In this document: in pieces, positions 34,450 to 42,797 of the stretch
Layout of the letters: the number at the start of each line of letters is the position of its first letter
Numbering within the stretch: position 1 is the first letter of the stretch
Assembly: GCA_047602755.1 (NCBI GenBank)
Contig: JBLKOM010000002.1
Location: forward strand, 1-64,000
Direction of reading: 5' to 3'
DNA from: JACJVV01 sp047602755
GTDB taxonomy: Archaea; Nanobdellota; Nanobdellia; Woesearchaeales; JACJVV01
DNA: 64,000 bases
Position numbers and translations under genes: made by a program
The notes under the pieces: model-generated
Seen by the model: the letters and a program-made list of their open reading frames with translations, nothing else
Database searches by the model: none
Told to the model about the DNA's origin: nothing

Positions 34450-35268
34450 TTAATTCTCCTTTAAATCTTTATTTTCAATATTTGTTTTTTCTACAGCATC
34501 TGAACCTTCAGGAACATCTGGAACAACATCTGATTTTTCTGAATCAACAACAGGAACTGATTCTACTTCTTTATTTTTCTTTTTTACATTGCTTTTATCT
34601 GTTGATTTAGTCTTTTTTACCGTCTTTTTCTTTGATTTTTTAGATTTAACTTCAACATCAGCAACTGTAATTTCAGTTTTTTCAATAACCTTATCTGGTA
34701 ATTGTAAATCTGGAGGCATAATTCTTACTTGAATTCCTACAACACCTGTCTTTAACTTTGCTTGTGCGTATGCTTTTTTAACACCTGAAACAGCTAAATC
34801 ACCTGATTTTTTAAGATATCCTTGATAAAATCTCCACCGTTTTGCTCTACTACTTGGAATTTTACCTGAAATCAATATTTCAATTCCTTGAGCACCATCA
34901 CCCATAACATCAGTCAACATTTTATGACCAATTCCCTTAAATTTGCTCAAACCAAATCTTTCAAGCGAAGAAGCTATTCTCTCAGCCACTATAATTGGAT
35001 TTAATAACGGTCTTTCAACTTCTACAATTTCAATTTGAGGATTCTCAAGTCTAAATTTTGACTTCATTATTTTAGTTAATTTCTGTATATTTTCACCTTT
35101 TCTACCTACAATTAATCCAGGTCGAGATGCATAAATAATTATTTTTTCCCCTAATGGAGTTTTATGTACCTCTGCATGTGAAAATCCCACATTATTTAAG
35201 CTTTCAGCTATAAATTCTGTAATTTGAAATTCTTTAACTATTTCTTGAATAAATTTTGTTTCAATCAT
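34450..35268 (-). CDS. rps3: Ribosomal protein S3 (uS3) with charged tail
   Basis: 272 aa. KH domain with GRKGENIQKLTKIMK (about 55-70) and C-terminal S3 domain (GIEILISGKIPSSRAKRWRF, GVVGIQVRIMPP). Residues about 205-272 are a Lys/Ser/Val/Glu low-complexity tail. Start overlaps L22 by 4 nt. Confidence 0.95.
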   Translation of the reverse strand: MIETKFIQEIVKEFQITEFIAESLNNVGFSHAEVHKTPLGEKIIIYASRPGLIVGRKGENIQKLTKIMKSKFRLENPQIEIVEVERPLLNPIIVAERIASSLERFGLSKFKGIGHKMLTDVMGDGAQGIEILISGKIPSSRAKRWRFYQGYLKKSGDLAVSGVKKAYAQAKLKTGVVGIQVRIMPPDLQLPDKVIEKTEITVADVEVKSKKSKKKTVKKTKSTDKSNVKKKNKEVESVPVVDSEKSDVVPDVPEGSDAVEKTNIENKDLKEN

Positions 35269-35900
35269 TTTTCTTCAGGTTTATTTTTATTTTCTGGTTT
35301 TTTTACTTTATCAGTAGGTTGGTCAACAGCAATTTTTTGATCACTATTTTTTAAATCTTTTATTACTTTTTTATCATCAATAGCTGGTTCTTTACTTATT
35401 TTTTGAGTTACTGAATCATCTTTAGGTTTAATATTAGTCTTACTCTTTGATTTTGATGATGAAGCTTTTTGAATTTCTTTTAAAACAATTTCAACATGAC
35501 ATTTTTTCATTCTTCGTCTTGATTGCCTACCATATCTCCATGTACTTGCTGAATTTTTAACCGAGATATGAAAAACAACTAATGATTTTGAATTTAATCC
35601 TTTAAATAAAGCATTTGACTCTGCAGAATTTAATAATTTCAAAATTGCTGTGCATGCTTTAATCGGAAATCGACCTGAGGTTAAATTACCTTTTTTATGT
35701 CCAAGCCCATTTGTATATTTCTTAAAAGGAATAGGCTGCTTTTTATCTATTGCATTTTGTAATTTCTTTCGAGCTATAACTAATGTATTCCCTCTAATAT
35801 AATTACTTATTTCAATTGAAGCTTTTTCAGATATAGGCAAATCTCTACCAAATGCTTTTGCCATATCATTTTCAATTTTTAATGAATAACCGATGCTCAT
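35265..35900 (-). CDS. rpl22: Ribosomal protein L22 (uL22) with charged tail
   Basis: 211 aa; the core (1-150) has the long beta-hairpin lining the exit tunnel and RYGRQSRRRMKKCHVEIVLK. About 60 C-terminal residues are a Lys/Ser/Asp/Pro-rich tail. Archaeal L22 is usually 150-160 aa. Confidence 0.94.
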   Translation of the reverse strand: MSIGYSLKIENDMAKAFGRDLPISEKASIEISNYIRGNTLVIARKKLQNAIDKKQPIPFKKYTNGLGHKKGNLTSGRFPIKACTAILKLLNSAESNALFKGLNSKSLVVFHISVKNSASTWRYGRQSRRRMKKCHVEIVLKEIQKASSSKSKSKTNIKPKDDSVTQKISKEPAIDDKKVIKDLKNSDQKIAVDQPTDKVKKPENKNKPEEK

Positions 35901-35926
35901 TTTTTCTTTTTCTTTTATTATTATAA

Positions 35927-36310
35927 TTATCTTACCGAAAGTGCTGAACTAGACTTTGTAGCCCCTACACCTGGTGAATTATGTGTAATCATTTTTCTTG
36001 TTAAAACAAACTCACCTAGAATATGACCAGCCATTTCAAATGAAACTTGAACTGGAACAAATTCTTTTCCATTATGAACTTTAATTGTTTTACCAAACAT
36101 AATCGGTAATATTAATATATCCCTACAATGCGTTTCAATATTTGATTCATTCTTCTCTAATTTAGATACTAGTACTTTTTCACTAGGTGTTAAGCCACGT
36201 AATATTTTTCTGCGTAATCGTGATGGAACTATTTCTGCATATTGAGCCAATGACATATTCTTTAATTCTTCTTCTGTATGTCCTTTATACTTAAATTCTT
36301 TTTTTGCCAT
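35927..36310 (-). CDS. rps19: Ribosomal protein S19 (uS19)
   Basis: 127 aa. PSRLRRKILRGLTPSEKVLV, HCRDILILPIMFGKTIKVHN and GHILGEFVLTRKMITH, ending in the basic Ser-rich tail near the decoding centre. Two bp from L2. Confidence 0.95.
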   Translation of the reverse strand: MAKKEFKYKGHTEEELKNMSLAQYAEIVPSRLRRKILRGLTPSEKVLVSKLEKNESNIETHCRDILILPIMFGKTIKVHNGKEFVPVQVSFEMAGHILGEFVLTRKMITHNSPGVGATKSSSALSVR

Positions 36311-36312
36311 TT

Positions 36313-37020
36313 TTATTTCTTCTTCCGACCAGTTCTTCTTGCAGCAACCATACCAACCTTTCTTCCAGGTGGTGCGTTTCTAGATATTGGTCTTGCTTTT
36401 GATTTCCTTGATGAATGTTTATTACCAAATGGATGATCTACTGCGTTCATTGATGCAGCACTTGATCTAGGATACAATTTATTTCTTGCTCTCATTTTAT
36501 GCATTTTATTGCCTGCTTTTAAAAATGGTTTTTCAGTTCTTCCACCACCTGAAACTAAACCTATACTAGCTCTGCAATTTGCATTAAAAACTTTTATTTT
36601 TTTTGACGGCAGCATTACACTAACGTCATTATCTTTTTTACCAATTACTTTAGCAAATGTGCCTGATGCACGAACAAATTTACCACCATCACCTGGCATT
36701 TGTTCAATATTATGAATTAAAGTACCTTCAGGAATATTTTGTAAAGGTAAAATATTTCCTGCTTTTAGTTCTGCATTTTTAGATATTGAAATTGTTTCAC
36801 CAATTGCAAGACCTTCAGATGCCAATATTAACCCATCAGATAAATCTTCAAAAACAACATGCGCTAAAGGTGCTGTATGACCTGCACAATGTACTAAATT
36901 TGAAACTTTACCAGTCATATTATCTTTAGGATGTAAAGGCTTCCCAACAAATCTAAAACTAGGAGATTTATAGGTAGGAGAACCTTTACCTCTTGCTTGT
37001 GATATGATATTTTTTCCCAT
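36313..37020 (-). CDS. rpl2: Ribosomal protein L2 (uL2)
   Basis: 235 aa peptidyl-transferase-centre protein. N-terminal QARGKGSPTYKSPSFRF, SGGGRTEKPFLKAG, and MNAVDHPFGNKH with the conserved His, then APPGRKVG. An AAGGAA site lies a few nt before the ATG. Confidence 0.96.
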   Translation of the reverse strand: MGKNIISQARGKGSPTYKSPSFRFVGKPLHPKDNMTGKVSNLVHCAGHTAPLAHVVFEDLSDGLILASEGLAIGETISISKNAELKAGNILPLQNIPEGTLIHNIEQMPGDGGKFVRASGTFAKVIGKKDNDVSVMLPSKKIKVFNANCRASIGLVSGGGRTEKPFLKAGNKMHKMRARNKLYPRSSAASMNAVDHPFGNKHSSRKSKARPISRNAPPGRKVGMVAARRTGRKKK

Positions 37021-37033
37021 TGTTGATTCCTTT

Positions 37034-37291
37034 TTACATTAATCCTAAATTTGTAGCAATATCGATTGCTGGTGTTTCAGCACTAAATTTAATATAAGCT
37101 CTCTTTTCAGATCCTTTTATATGTGTGTTGATTTTAACAACCTTTGCTTTAAACATTTTCTCAATGGATTCTTTAATCTGAGTTTTATTAGATTTACGAG
37201 CTACTACGAAAACTAAAGTATTATCACTTTCCATCATTCTTAATGATTTTTCTGTAGATAATGGATTAATAATTATTCGTTCATCACTCAT
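37034..37291 (-). CDS. rpl23: Ribosomal protein L23 (uL23)
   Basis: 85 aa. IINPLSTEKSLRMMESDNTL and ARKSNKTQIKESIEKMFKAK are diagnostic; docking site for SRP and nascent-chain factors. Overlaps the L4 stop by 4 nt. Confidence 0.95.
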   Translation of the reverse strand: MSDERIIINPLSTEKSLRMMESDNTLVFVVARKSNKTQIKESIEKMFKAKVVKINTHIKGSEKRAYIKFSAETPAIDIATNLGLM

Positions 37292-38259
37292 TTTTCAACC
37301 ACCGATACTTTTGAATTTAATGATTTTTTCTTTGAATTTAAATCAGATACTTTTTTCGTTTTAGATTTTGATACTTTTTCCACATCTGCCTTTAAAACAT
37401 TCTTATCTTCTTTCTTTTTTAAACTTAAATAAGTTTCATCTTTAATTTTATTTTGTGTGTATAACCCTGTTTTAGATAATGATTCAACTGCCCCTTTAGT
37501 CATTAATATCAATCTTCCAGGAACACCACCTGGTGCTAATAAAGAAGCATTAATATTTGAAACTGATACTGTCTCAAAACCAACAATATTAGATGAAGAT
37601 TTAAATAACTTTGAATTTTGTTCTGTAACTAATAAAAGACCGCGTTTTGTTTTATAGCGTCTTCCTCGAGATTTACCTCTTCCAGCTCTAATCTTTCTCC
37701 CAGAAGTTCGATTCATCTCATCAGAAAATCCTAATTTGGTTAATATTTCTTTTAATTGTTTTGTTTTAGTTATATCATTAATTGTATCTTCAACAATAAA
37801 AGGATAATTAGAAGGTAGTTTATGCCCTCTTGCAGATACAATCTCTTTATTCATTGTAGCAGACAATGCAGACCTAATTGCTTTTTGATTTTCTTTAATA
37901 TTTATTTTCTGATCATAAATTTTTTCAGATTTAGGAGGATGTGCTCTTCTTCCACCAACTACCCCTGGAACAACAGCAGCAACCCAATTAAAACGAGTAC
38001 CTCTGTGTGACATAATCTTTCTTGGAACTCTAGAAATGCCATGCCCATAAGCACCTCTATAATCGTGTCTTCGACGAGATAATTTAGCAGATGCTCTCAT
38101 CCCTGCATCATCTTTAGCCCCATAAGGCTGCCGGTTATTAGCTTCAATAGCCTTTACCACTTTTCTAATTAAATCTAATCTAACAGGCTCATTAAACTGA
38201 ACAGGCAAATCGACATTTCCTTTTTCAGTCCCATCAATAGATAAAATTTTAATTTTCAT
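37288..38259 (-). CDS. rpl4: Ribosomal protein L4 (uL4) with basic tail
   Basis: 323 aa from the ATG at 38259, two nt after the L3 stop and preceded by AGGTTGA; an in-frame TTG at 38265 would add two residues. Core: Arg-rich loop RRRHDYRGAYGHGISRVPRK, HRGTRFNWVAAVVPG and RAGRGKSRGRRYKTKRG. The last 70 residues are a Lys/Ser/Val tail, making it longer than the usual 250. Confidence 0.95.
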   Translation of the reverse strand: MKIKILSIDGTEKGNVDLPVQFNEPVRLDLIRKVVKAIEANNRQPYGAKDDAGMRASAKLSRRRHDYRGAYGHGISRVPRKIMSHRGTRFNWVAAVVPGVVGGRRAHPPKSEKIYDQKINIKENQKAIRSALSATMNKEIVSARGHKLPSNYPFIVEDTINDITKTKQLKEILTKLGFSDEMNRTSGRKIRAGRGKSRGRRYKTKRGLLLVTEQNSKLFKSSSNIVGFETVSVSNINASLLAPGGVPGRLILMTKGAVESLSKTGLYTQNKIKDETYLSLKKKEDKNVLKADVEKVSKSKTKKVSDLNSKKKSLNSKVSVVEK

Positions 38260-38261
38260 TT

Positions 38262-39227
38262 TCAACCTTGCTTGCTTTCTGTACTTATATTAATTAATTT
38301 ATACGAATTAGTTTTCTTTTTAGCATTAGGTCTTGAAGCATGTAATAACCTTAACATTCTTTTTTTTGGACCTAAAACACTACCTACTAGCAAAATGTAA
38401 GTAGTTTTAACTAACCCATAATTAATAAATCCATCTTTTGGATTCACTTTTGAGATATCATCAATTATTGCTAAAACTGGTTTATTATATTCTGTACGAA
38501 GAAAATAACCTGTTTGACCAGCATGAGCAACTCTATACATAATATGCTGCTGACCACACCAAGGTCCTAATGAACCTGGACCTCTTTTTGTCTTTTCTGA
38601 TTTATGATTTCTTATTTGAACTCCAAATCTTTTAACTGGTCCTTGATAACCTTTGCCAGTTGTAACACCATGTACATCAACAAGTTCATTTTCTTTTAAT
38701 ACTTCACTAACAGCTATTTCTTTTCCTAATTTTTCTTTTGCATATGCTAATTTTTCTTCTTTAGAACCTGAAATACCTAATTCAAAAACCTCAGGCTTCT
38801 TTTTTTTCAAAGATGTTAAAGAAGGTCTAGTATATACAATCAGTCTTAAATCATCATAATCAACATCAATTATCTCTTTAAATTTTGGAACAATTATTTT
38901 TCTTGATAATTCTTTATCCAATTTATCAGCAAAAAAATCAGAAACCGCAAACAAAACACCATCTTTTTTCTTATAAAAACGAACTCCAGCAACTTTCATT
39001 GGTGGACATTCAACAATTGTTACAGGTTTAACAATCACTTCGTTTTTTGTCCGAGATGTAGCACCTGCATCTTTTACTGATACATGAGTCATCCCAACCT
39101 TATAGCCATATACACCATCAACACCTGAAACATTCACACGAGCCCTAATTCTAGGAGTTTGTGTTTTAGCCCTTTTCCTAGGCCAAAATTGCATGCTTCC
39201 ATGTCTTGGTCCGTCTGTTTTTCCCAT
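38262..39227 (-). CDS. rpl3: Ribosomal protein L3 (uL3)
   Basis: 321 aa, first gene of the S10/spc superoperon. N-terminal HGSMQFWPRKRAKTQTPRI, GYKVGMTHV, and the W-finger region GPGSLGPWCGQQHIMYR are classic archaeal L3. TTTAAAT at about 39253-39259, centred near 28 bp upstream, and no Shine-Dalgarno site suggest a leaderless mRNA. Confidence 0.96.
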   Translation of the reverse strand: MGKTDGPRHGSMQFWPRKRAKTQTPRIRARVNVSGVDGVYGYKVGMTHVSVKDAGATSRTKNEVIVKPVTIVECPPMKVAGVRFYKKKDGVLFAVSDFFADKLDKELSRKIIVPKFKEIIDVDYDDLRLIVYTRPSLTSLKKKKPEVFELGISGSKEEKLAYAKEKLGKEIAVSEVLKENELVDVHGVTTGKGYQGPVKRFGVQIRNHKSEKTKRGPGSLGPWCGQQHIMYRVAHAGQTGYFLRTEYNKPVLAIIDDISKVNPKDGFINYGLVKTTYILLVGSVLGPKKRMLRLLHASRPNAKKKTNSYKLINISTESKQG

Positions 39228-39527
39228 TTTGTTAGTTATTAATGAAACAAAAATTTAAACAATAACTTTTGTTATTATATAATGTATAATGTTAAGATAC
39301 ATACTTAGTTAGGACCTAGAAAACTCTATCAATAGTTAATTTATACTAAGGGCCTATTGATGAAGTTTTTCCTGAGAACTTTCAGATTATTATCTGAAAA
39401 CTCCTTTTCAGGCCTAAATTATATGTATTTAAGCAATTTTTATGAATCTGCACCTATTTATAAATATTGTTGTTGATTTCATTTTTAGATTATTTAACCA
39501 AAATTATAAAAAATAAATTTTAATTAA
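39228..39527. other. 300-bp intergenic region with a structured element
   Basis: Lies between L3 and the primase gene (both minus strand). From 39228 to about 39290 it is A/T-rich and holds the L3 TATA box. From 39297 to 39430 it is richer in G/C than its surroundings and contains several inverted repeats: TTTCAGAT with ATCTGAAA (39380-39400), CCTGA with TCAGG around them, ATCAATAG with CTATTGAT (about 39328-39361), and CTTAGT with ACTAAG. From 39430 to 39527 there are TATA-like sequences and the T-rich downstream region of the primase. It may be a small RNA gene or a leader; strand is uncertain. Confidence 0.45.
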
Positions 39528-41096
39528 CTAATTTTTGCTGCTTTCCAGAACATTTTCAGCTTTAGAATTCTTTTTATTTTCTCTTTTTTTATTTTTTTTA
39601 GAATTTTTTCGGTTAGAATTTAACATTTTTGCTCTCATTTTTGCATAATTTACTGGATTTTTAAATTTACCATTAGCTTCTTCAGCTGTTAATACGCCTA
39701 AATCAGCATAATAATTAGAATTTGAATAATTAGGAGGTAAAACTTTTTTTTTTTGAAGACGATGATAATTTAATTGTGTTTTAATAACAGTCTCACGTAA
39801 GGGATCTTGATTTTTTTTATTCCATTCTTCTAATAACTCTTTAATATCTGGATAATCCCAACCAACACATGTTAAAAAATTAATTAAAACAAATAATGCA
39901 CGCTTGCGACCGTCTTTCACACCGCTTAATATATTAAGAATTGAGGGAGGAAATATTTCAAGAGGTATTTTTTCTTGTGAATCTTCCCAATTTACACTAG
40001 AAATTAAATCATTCTTATGCTTATATTCAATTTCAATTTTAGGATTAAAATCTAATGCTTTCAACAAAAAATCACTTGCTTCACCCTCAACAGAATTACT
40101 ATCATCAAGAAATTGATAGTTAAATTTCACAATATCAGGATTTGCTAATGATTTTTCAAATGCAAGAACAGAAAATGGATTTAATGGAATAGAAACCAAT
40201 CCACTTTTTTCATGTAATGAATAAGGCATACGATATAAATGTCTTGAAGAAATTAAAATTTGATCCAATCCTAAAACTAATTTTAAATTTATTTTCTTAA
40301 TTATATTCAAAGAACCACATTTTAAACATTTCTTTGAGTTAAAATCAGATATTTTTACTAAAGATTTACACTTAGGGCATGATATAAACTTTTCAGAAGT
40401 TTCTAACTCAGTTAATGTTCCACAATTGTTACATAAAAATTGTTTTTTAGGATTCTTAAAAGAATAAAAAGCGCCACAATCATCGCATATATCATGTGTT
40501 AAATCTTGCTCTTCAATTTTAAGCTTTTTTGATAATTGATGGCTATCTAATCCTTGTAGAATTTCAGAAGAATAATCTTTTTCAGCACAATAAACTAAAT
40601 ATTCTAATATTTTTTTTACTTTTTCAGGAAATAATAAAGAAGAAGACTTACCTTGAACTAATTTAGGAAATGATTTAAATGGAACACCTATATGAAATCC
40701 TTTATTCCCTGAAAATTTACATGAAATACTACCAATTCCATGTTTTTTTAATATTTTAATAACAACAAAAGAAATTCTTTTTGATAATTCCCAATCTGGA
40801 CAATCAATATCAATTATTAAATCCCATCCTAACCTCATTTTTTGCAAATCAGATTTGCTTAAATTAGAAGATAATGCTAATGGATTACGCCAGTGTTCCT
40901 CAGAAATATGAAAAGAACTTACCCCTTGTTTAGCTAATTCCAAAACATCAGCTTTATTACTAAGCATATCAGGTCGCTTACCAAAATGTCCATTTAAATA
41001 CCTAGTACCTAACTCACGCTGATTAGAAGAAGCCAATATTGCGCTTTGAATATCGTCACGCTTATAATAATTTAAACATGTCCTTAAATCTAACAT
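39528..41096 (-). CDS. priS: Fused DNA primase (PriS catalytic subunit with PriL-like C-terminus)
   Basis: 522 aa single-chain primase. The start at 41096 (MLDLRTCLNYYKRDD) matches PriS N-termini and has ATATAAAA centred 25.5 bp upstream; the longer frame to 41138 was rejected. Catalytic motif IIDIDCPDWE (Asp96, Asp98), SGNKGFH (129-135) and SSRHLYRMPYSLHEKSG are intact. Between them (residues 204-260) four CxxC pairs form two zinc ribbons. The C-terminus (about 380-490) resembles the PriL C-terminal domain (LSGVKDGRKRALFVLINFL, PPNY...KNPVNYAKM), but the four Fe-S cysteines expected there are replaced. It ends in a Lys/Asn tail. Confidence 0.9.
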   Translation of the reverse strand: MLDLRTCLNYYKRDDIQSAILASSNQRELGTRYLNGHFGKRPDMLSNKADVLELAKQGVSSFHISEEHWRNPLALSSNLSKSDLQKMRLGWDLIIDIDCPDWELSKRISFVVIKILKKHGIGSISCKFSGNKGFHIGVPFKSFPKLVQGKSSSLLFPEKVKKILEYLVYCAEKDYSSEILQGLDSHQLSKKLKIEEQDLTHDICDDCGAFYSFKNPKKQFLCNNCGTLTELETSEKFISCPKCKSLVKISDFNSKKCLKCGSLNIIKKINLKLVLGLDQILISSRHLYRMPYSLHEKSGLVSIPLNPFSVLAFEKSLANPDIVKFNYQFLDDSNSVEGEASDFLLKALDFNPKIEIEYKHKNDLISSVNWEDSQEKIPLEIFPPSILNILSGVKDGRKRALFVLINFLTCVGWDYPDIKELLEEWNKKNQDPLRETVIKTQLNYHRLQKKKVLPPNYSNSNYYADLGVLTAEEANGKFKNPVNYAKMRAKMLNSNRKNSKKNKKRENKKNSKAENVLESSKN

Positions 41097-41208
41097 ATGT
41101 ATCAAAATAAATTCAAGTTTTATATTTTTTGCTACCACAAATACCTAAAATGTCCAATGCAAAAAATAAAAAATACATTAGTACGAAAAAAGATAATATT
41201 CAGATAAA

Positions 41209-41216
41209 TTTATAAA
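41209..41216 (+). promoter_or_regulatory. TATA box of rps2
   Basis: TTTATAAA would start transcription near 41238-41240, giving an 80-nt leader. The leader contains competing stems CTGG/CCAG (41278-41302) and GGTA/TACC (41286-41300) just ahead of the GGAGG at 41307-41311. Confidence 0.5.
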
Positions 41217-41319
41217 CAAACTAAAATTTTAATCTAGTACAACCAAAAATATTATCCATGCTGAGATGATATAATTGCTGGGTGAGGTAATAAAAATACC
41301 AGAATAGGAGGAAATTATA

Positions 41320-41925
41320 ATGAGTGAGCAAAAAGAACTATTAATATCCCATGATTTATATTTAAAATCTGGAATACATATTGGAACAAAATTTAGAACA
41401 AAAGCTATGGAGAAATTTATTTACAAAACTAGACCAGATGGATTAAGTGTTCTTAATTTACAAAAAATTGATGAAAGAATAGGAATAGCTGCAAAATTCT
41501 TAACACAATATCAACCAGAAGACATACTTACTATTTGTAGAAGAGAAAATGGATGGAAAGCTGTAAAAAGTTTTGGAAAAGCTACTGGTATTGATGTTTT
41601 TGCAAGAAGATATCCTCCTGGAATATTAACAAATATCGAATTAGATACATTTATAGAAAAAAAATTAATATTAGTTGTTGATGAATGGGCTGATCGAAAT
41701 GCAATAAAAGATGCACTAAAAATGGGTATATCAGTTATTGCGTTATGTGATACAAATAACAACGCTAACAACATAGATTTAATTATTCCATGCAACAATA
41801 AAGGACAAAAAAGTCTAGGCCTATTATTTTACATACTTGCAAAAGAATATTTAAAAAATAAAGACATCATTAAAAAAGACGAAGAAATGAAATACAAAAT
41901 TGAAGATTTTGTAAGCGAAGAATAA
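41320..41925 (+). CDS. rps2: Ribosomal protein S2 (uS2)
   Basis: 201 aa, typical archaeal length. YLKSGIHIGTKFRTKAMEKF, RPDGLSVLNLQKIDERI and FARRYPPGILTN are diagnostic. A strong GGAGG lies 8 nt before the ATG, unlike most genes here, and the mRNA has an 80-nt leader with hairpin potential. In other archaea S2 is grouped with S9, L13 and RNA polymerase genes; here it stands alone between primase and radB. Confidence 0.95.
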   Translation: MSEQKELLISHDLYLKSGIHIGTKFRTKAMEKFIYKTRPDGLSVLNLQKIDERIGIAAKFLTQYQPEDILTICRRENGWKAVKSFGKATGIDVFARRYPPGILTNIELDTFIEKKLILVVDEWADRNAIKDALKMGISVIALCDTNNNANNIDLIIPCNNKGQKSLGLLFYILAKEYLKNKDIIKKDEEMKYKIEDFVSEE

Positions 41926-41989
41926 TTACTTTATTTATTTTTTTAATATTTTTTATCTAAAATAAAATTAATTTAATTTTTATAAAAAA
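41926..41989. terminator. Convergent T-rich region after rps2 and radB
   Basis: T-tracts of seven and six on the plus strand directly after the rps2 stop, and T-rich sequence on the minus strand after radB, give terminators in both directions. Confidence 0.45.
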
Positions 41990-42694
41990 TTAAATTGGAA
42001 TTACATCTGGATTAATTACTTTAATACCATTATTGACTAATTGAAATTTTATAAATTTATCCTCTTCTAATGAACGAGATTTTCGTATTATGAAAGAACG
42101 AATACTGCTACGCAATGATTGTAATTCAATAAGAGTTTTACTACTGTATTTTAAAATATCTCCTCCTACCATATTTACTTTTTCTTTTTCTTCAAAATTT
42201 GCATATACTTGATTAGTTATTAATATTGGAATTTTCTTTTTACGACTAATTTCAGTTAAATAAGCTAATTGCATTCCTAATTTTTTATTTACTTCATAAA
42301 TATCTTTAGTCTGGCCTAAAGCTAACCTATAAAGCATAGATATTGTATCAATAACAATTAAACCTATAGTATCATCAATTATTTCTTTTAATTTAAAAAA
42401 AGATTTCTGCTGCTCTTCAAAATTAGAAGGACGCAAAAAAAAAATATTCTTCATAATATTTTCATATTCTAAAGGTTCAACTTGTTTTAATCTTTCAACT
42501 GAAAAACTTGATTCAGTATCAATATAAATTACTTTTTTCTTAGTTTTAACCATATTAATTGAAGCCAACATACAAAGAGTTGTTTTTCCTGATCCAGAAG
42601 GACCATATAAAGTAGTTATGACATCATTATCATACCCTGAATTAAGAAATAAATCTAAATCAGAATTTCCTGAAGATACTTTAAATTGTTCCAT
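41990..42694 (-). CDS. radB: RecA-family recombination protein RadB
   Basis: 234 aa RecA-like ATPase without the N-terminal DNA-binding domain of RadA, the hallmark of RadB. Walker A GPSGSGKT (about 31-38), Walker B LIVIDTISMLYR, and ITNQVYANF in the L2 region. RadB is thought to assist RadA in homologous recombination. The ATG at 42694 leads into FKVSSGNSDLDLFLNSG, normal for the family. Confidence 0.92.
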   Translation of the reverse strand: MEQFKVSSGNSDLDLFLNSGYDNDVITTLYGPSGSGKTTLCMLASINMVKTKKKVIYIDTESSFSVERLKQVEPLEYENIMKNIFFLRPSNFEEQQKSFFKLKEIIDDTIGLIVIDTISMLYRLALGQTKDIYEVNKKLGMQLAYLTEISRKKKIPILITNQVYANFEEKEKVNMVGGDILKYSSKTLIELQSLRSSIRSFIIRKSRSLEEDKFIKFQLVNNGIKVINPDVIPI

Positions 42695-42797
42695 ATAAAT
42701 AGATAATCCTACACCTTAATATAACTTTTGAATTGAAAATTGAATAAAAAACAAAAAATACGTAATATTTTTATTATAAAGTCACTTTATTATAAAT

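Noticed and set aside
41097..41138. 14-codon extension of the primase N-terminus
   Set aside because: The ATATAAAA box lies within it, 25.5 bp from the ATG at 41096, and PriS homologues begin at the MLDLRT position.
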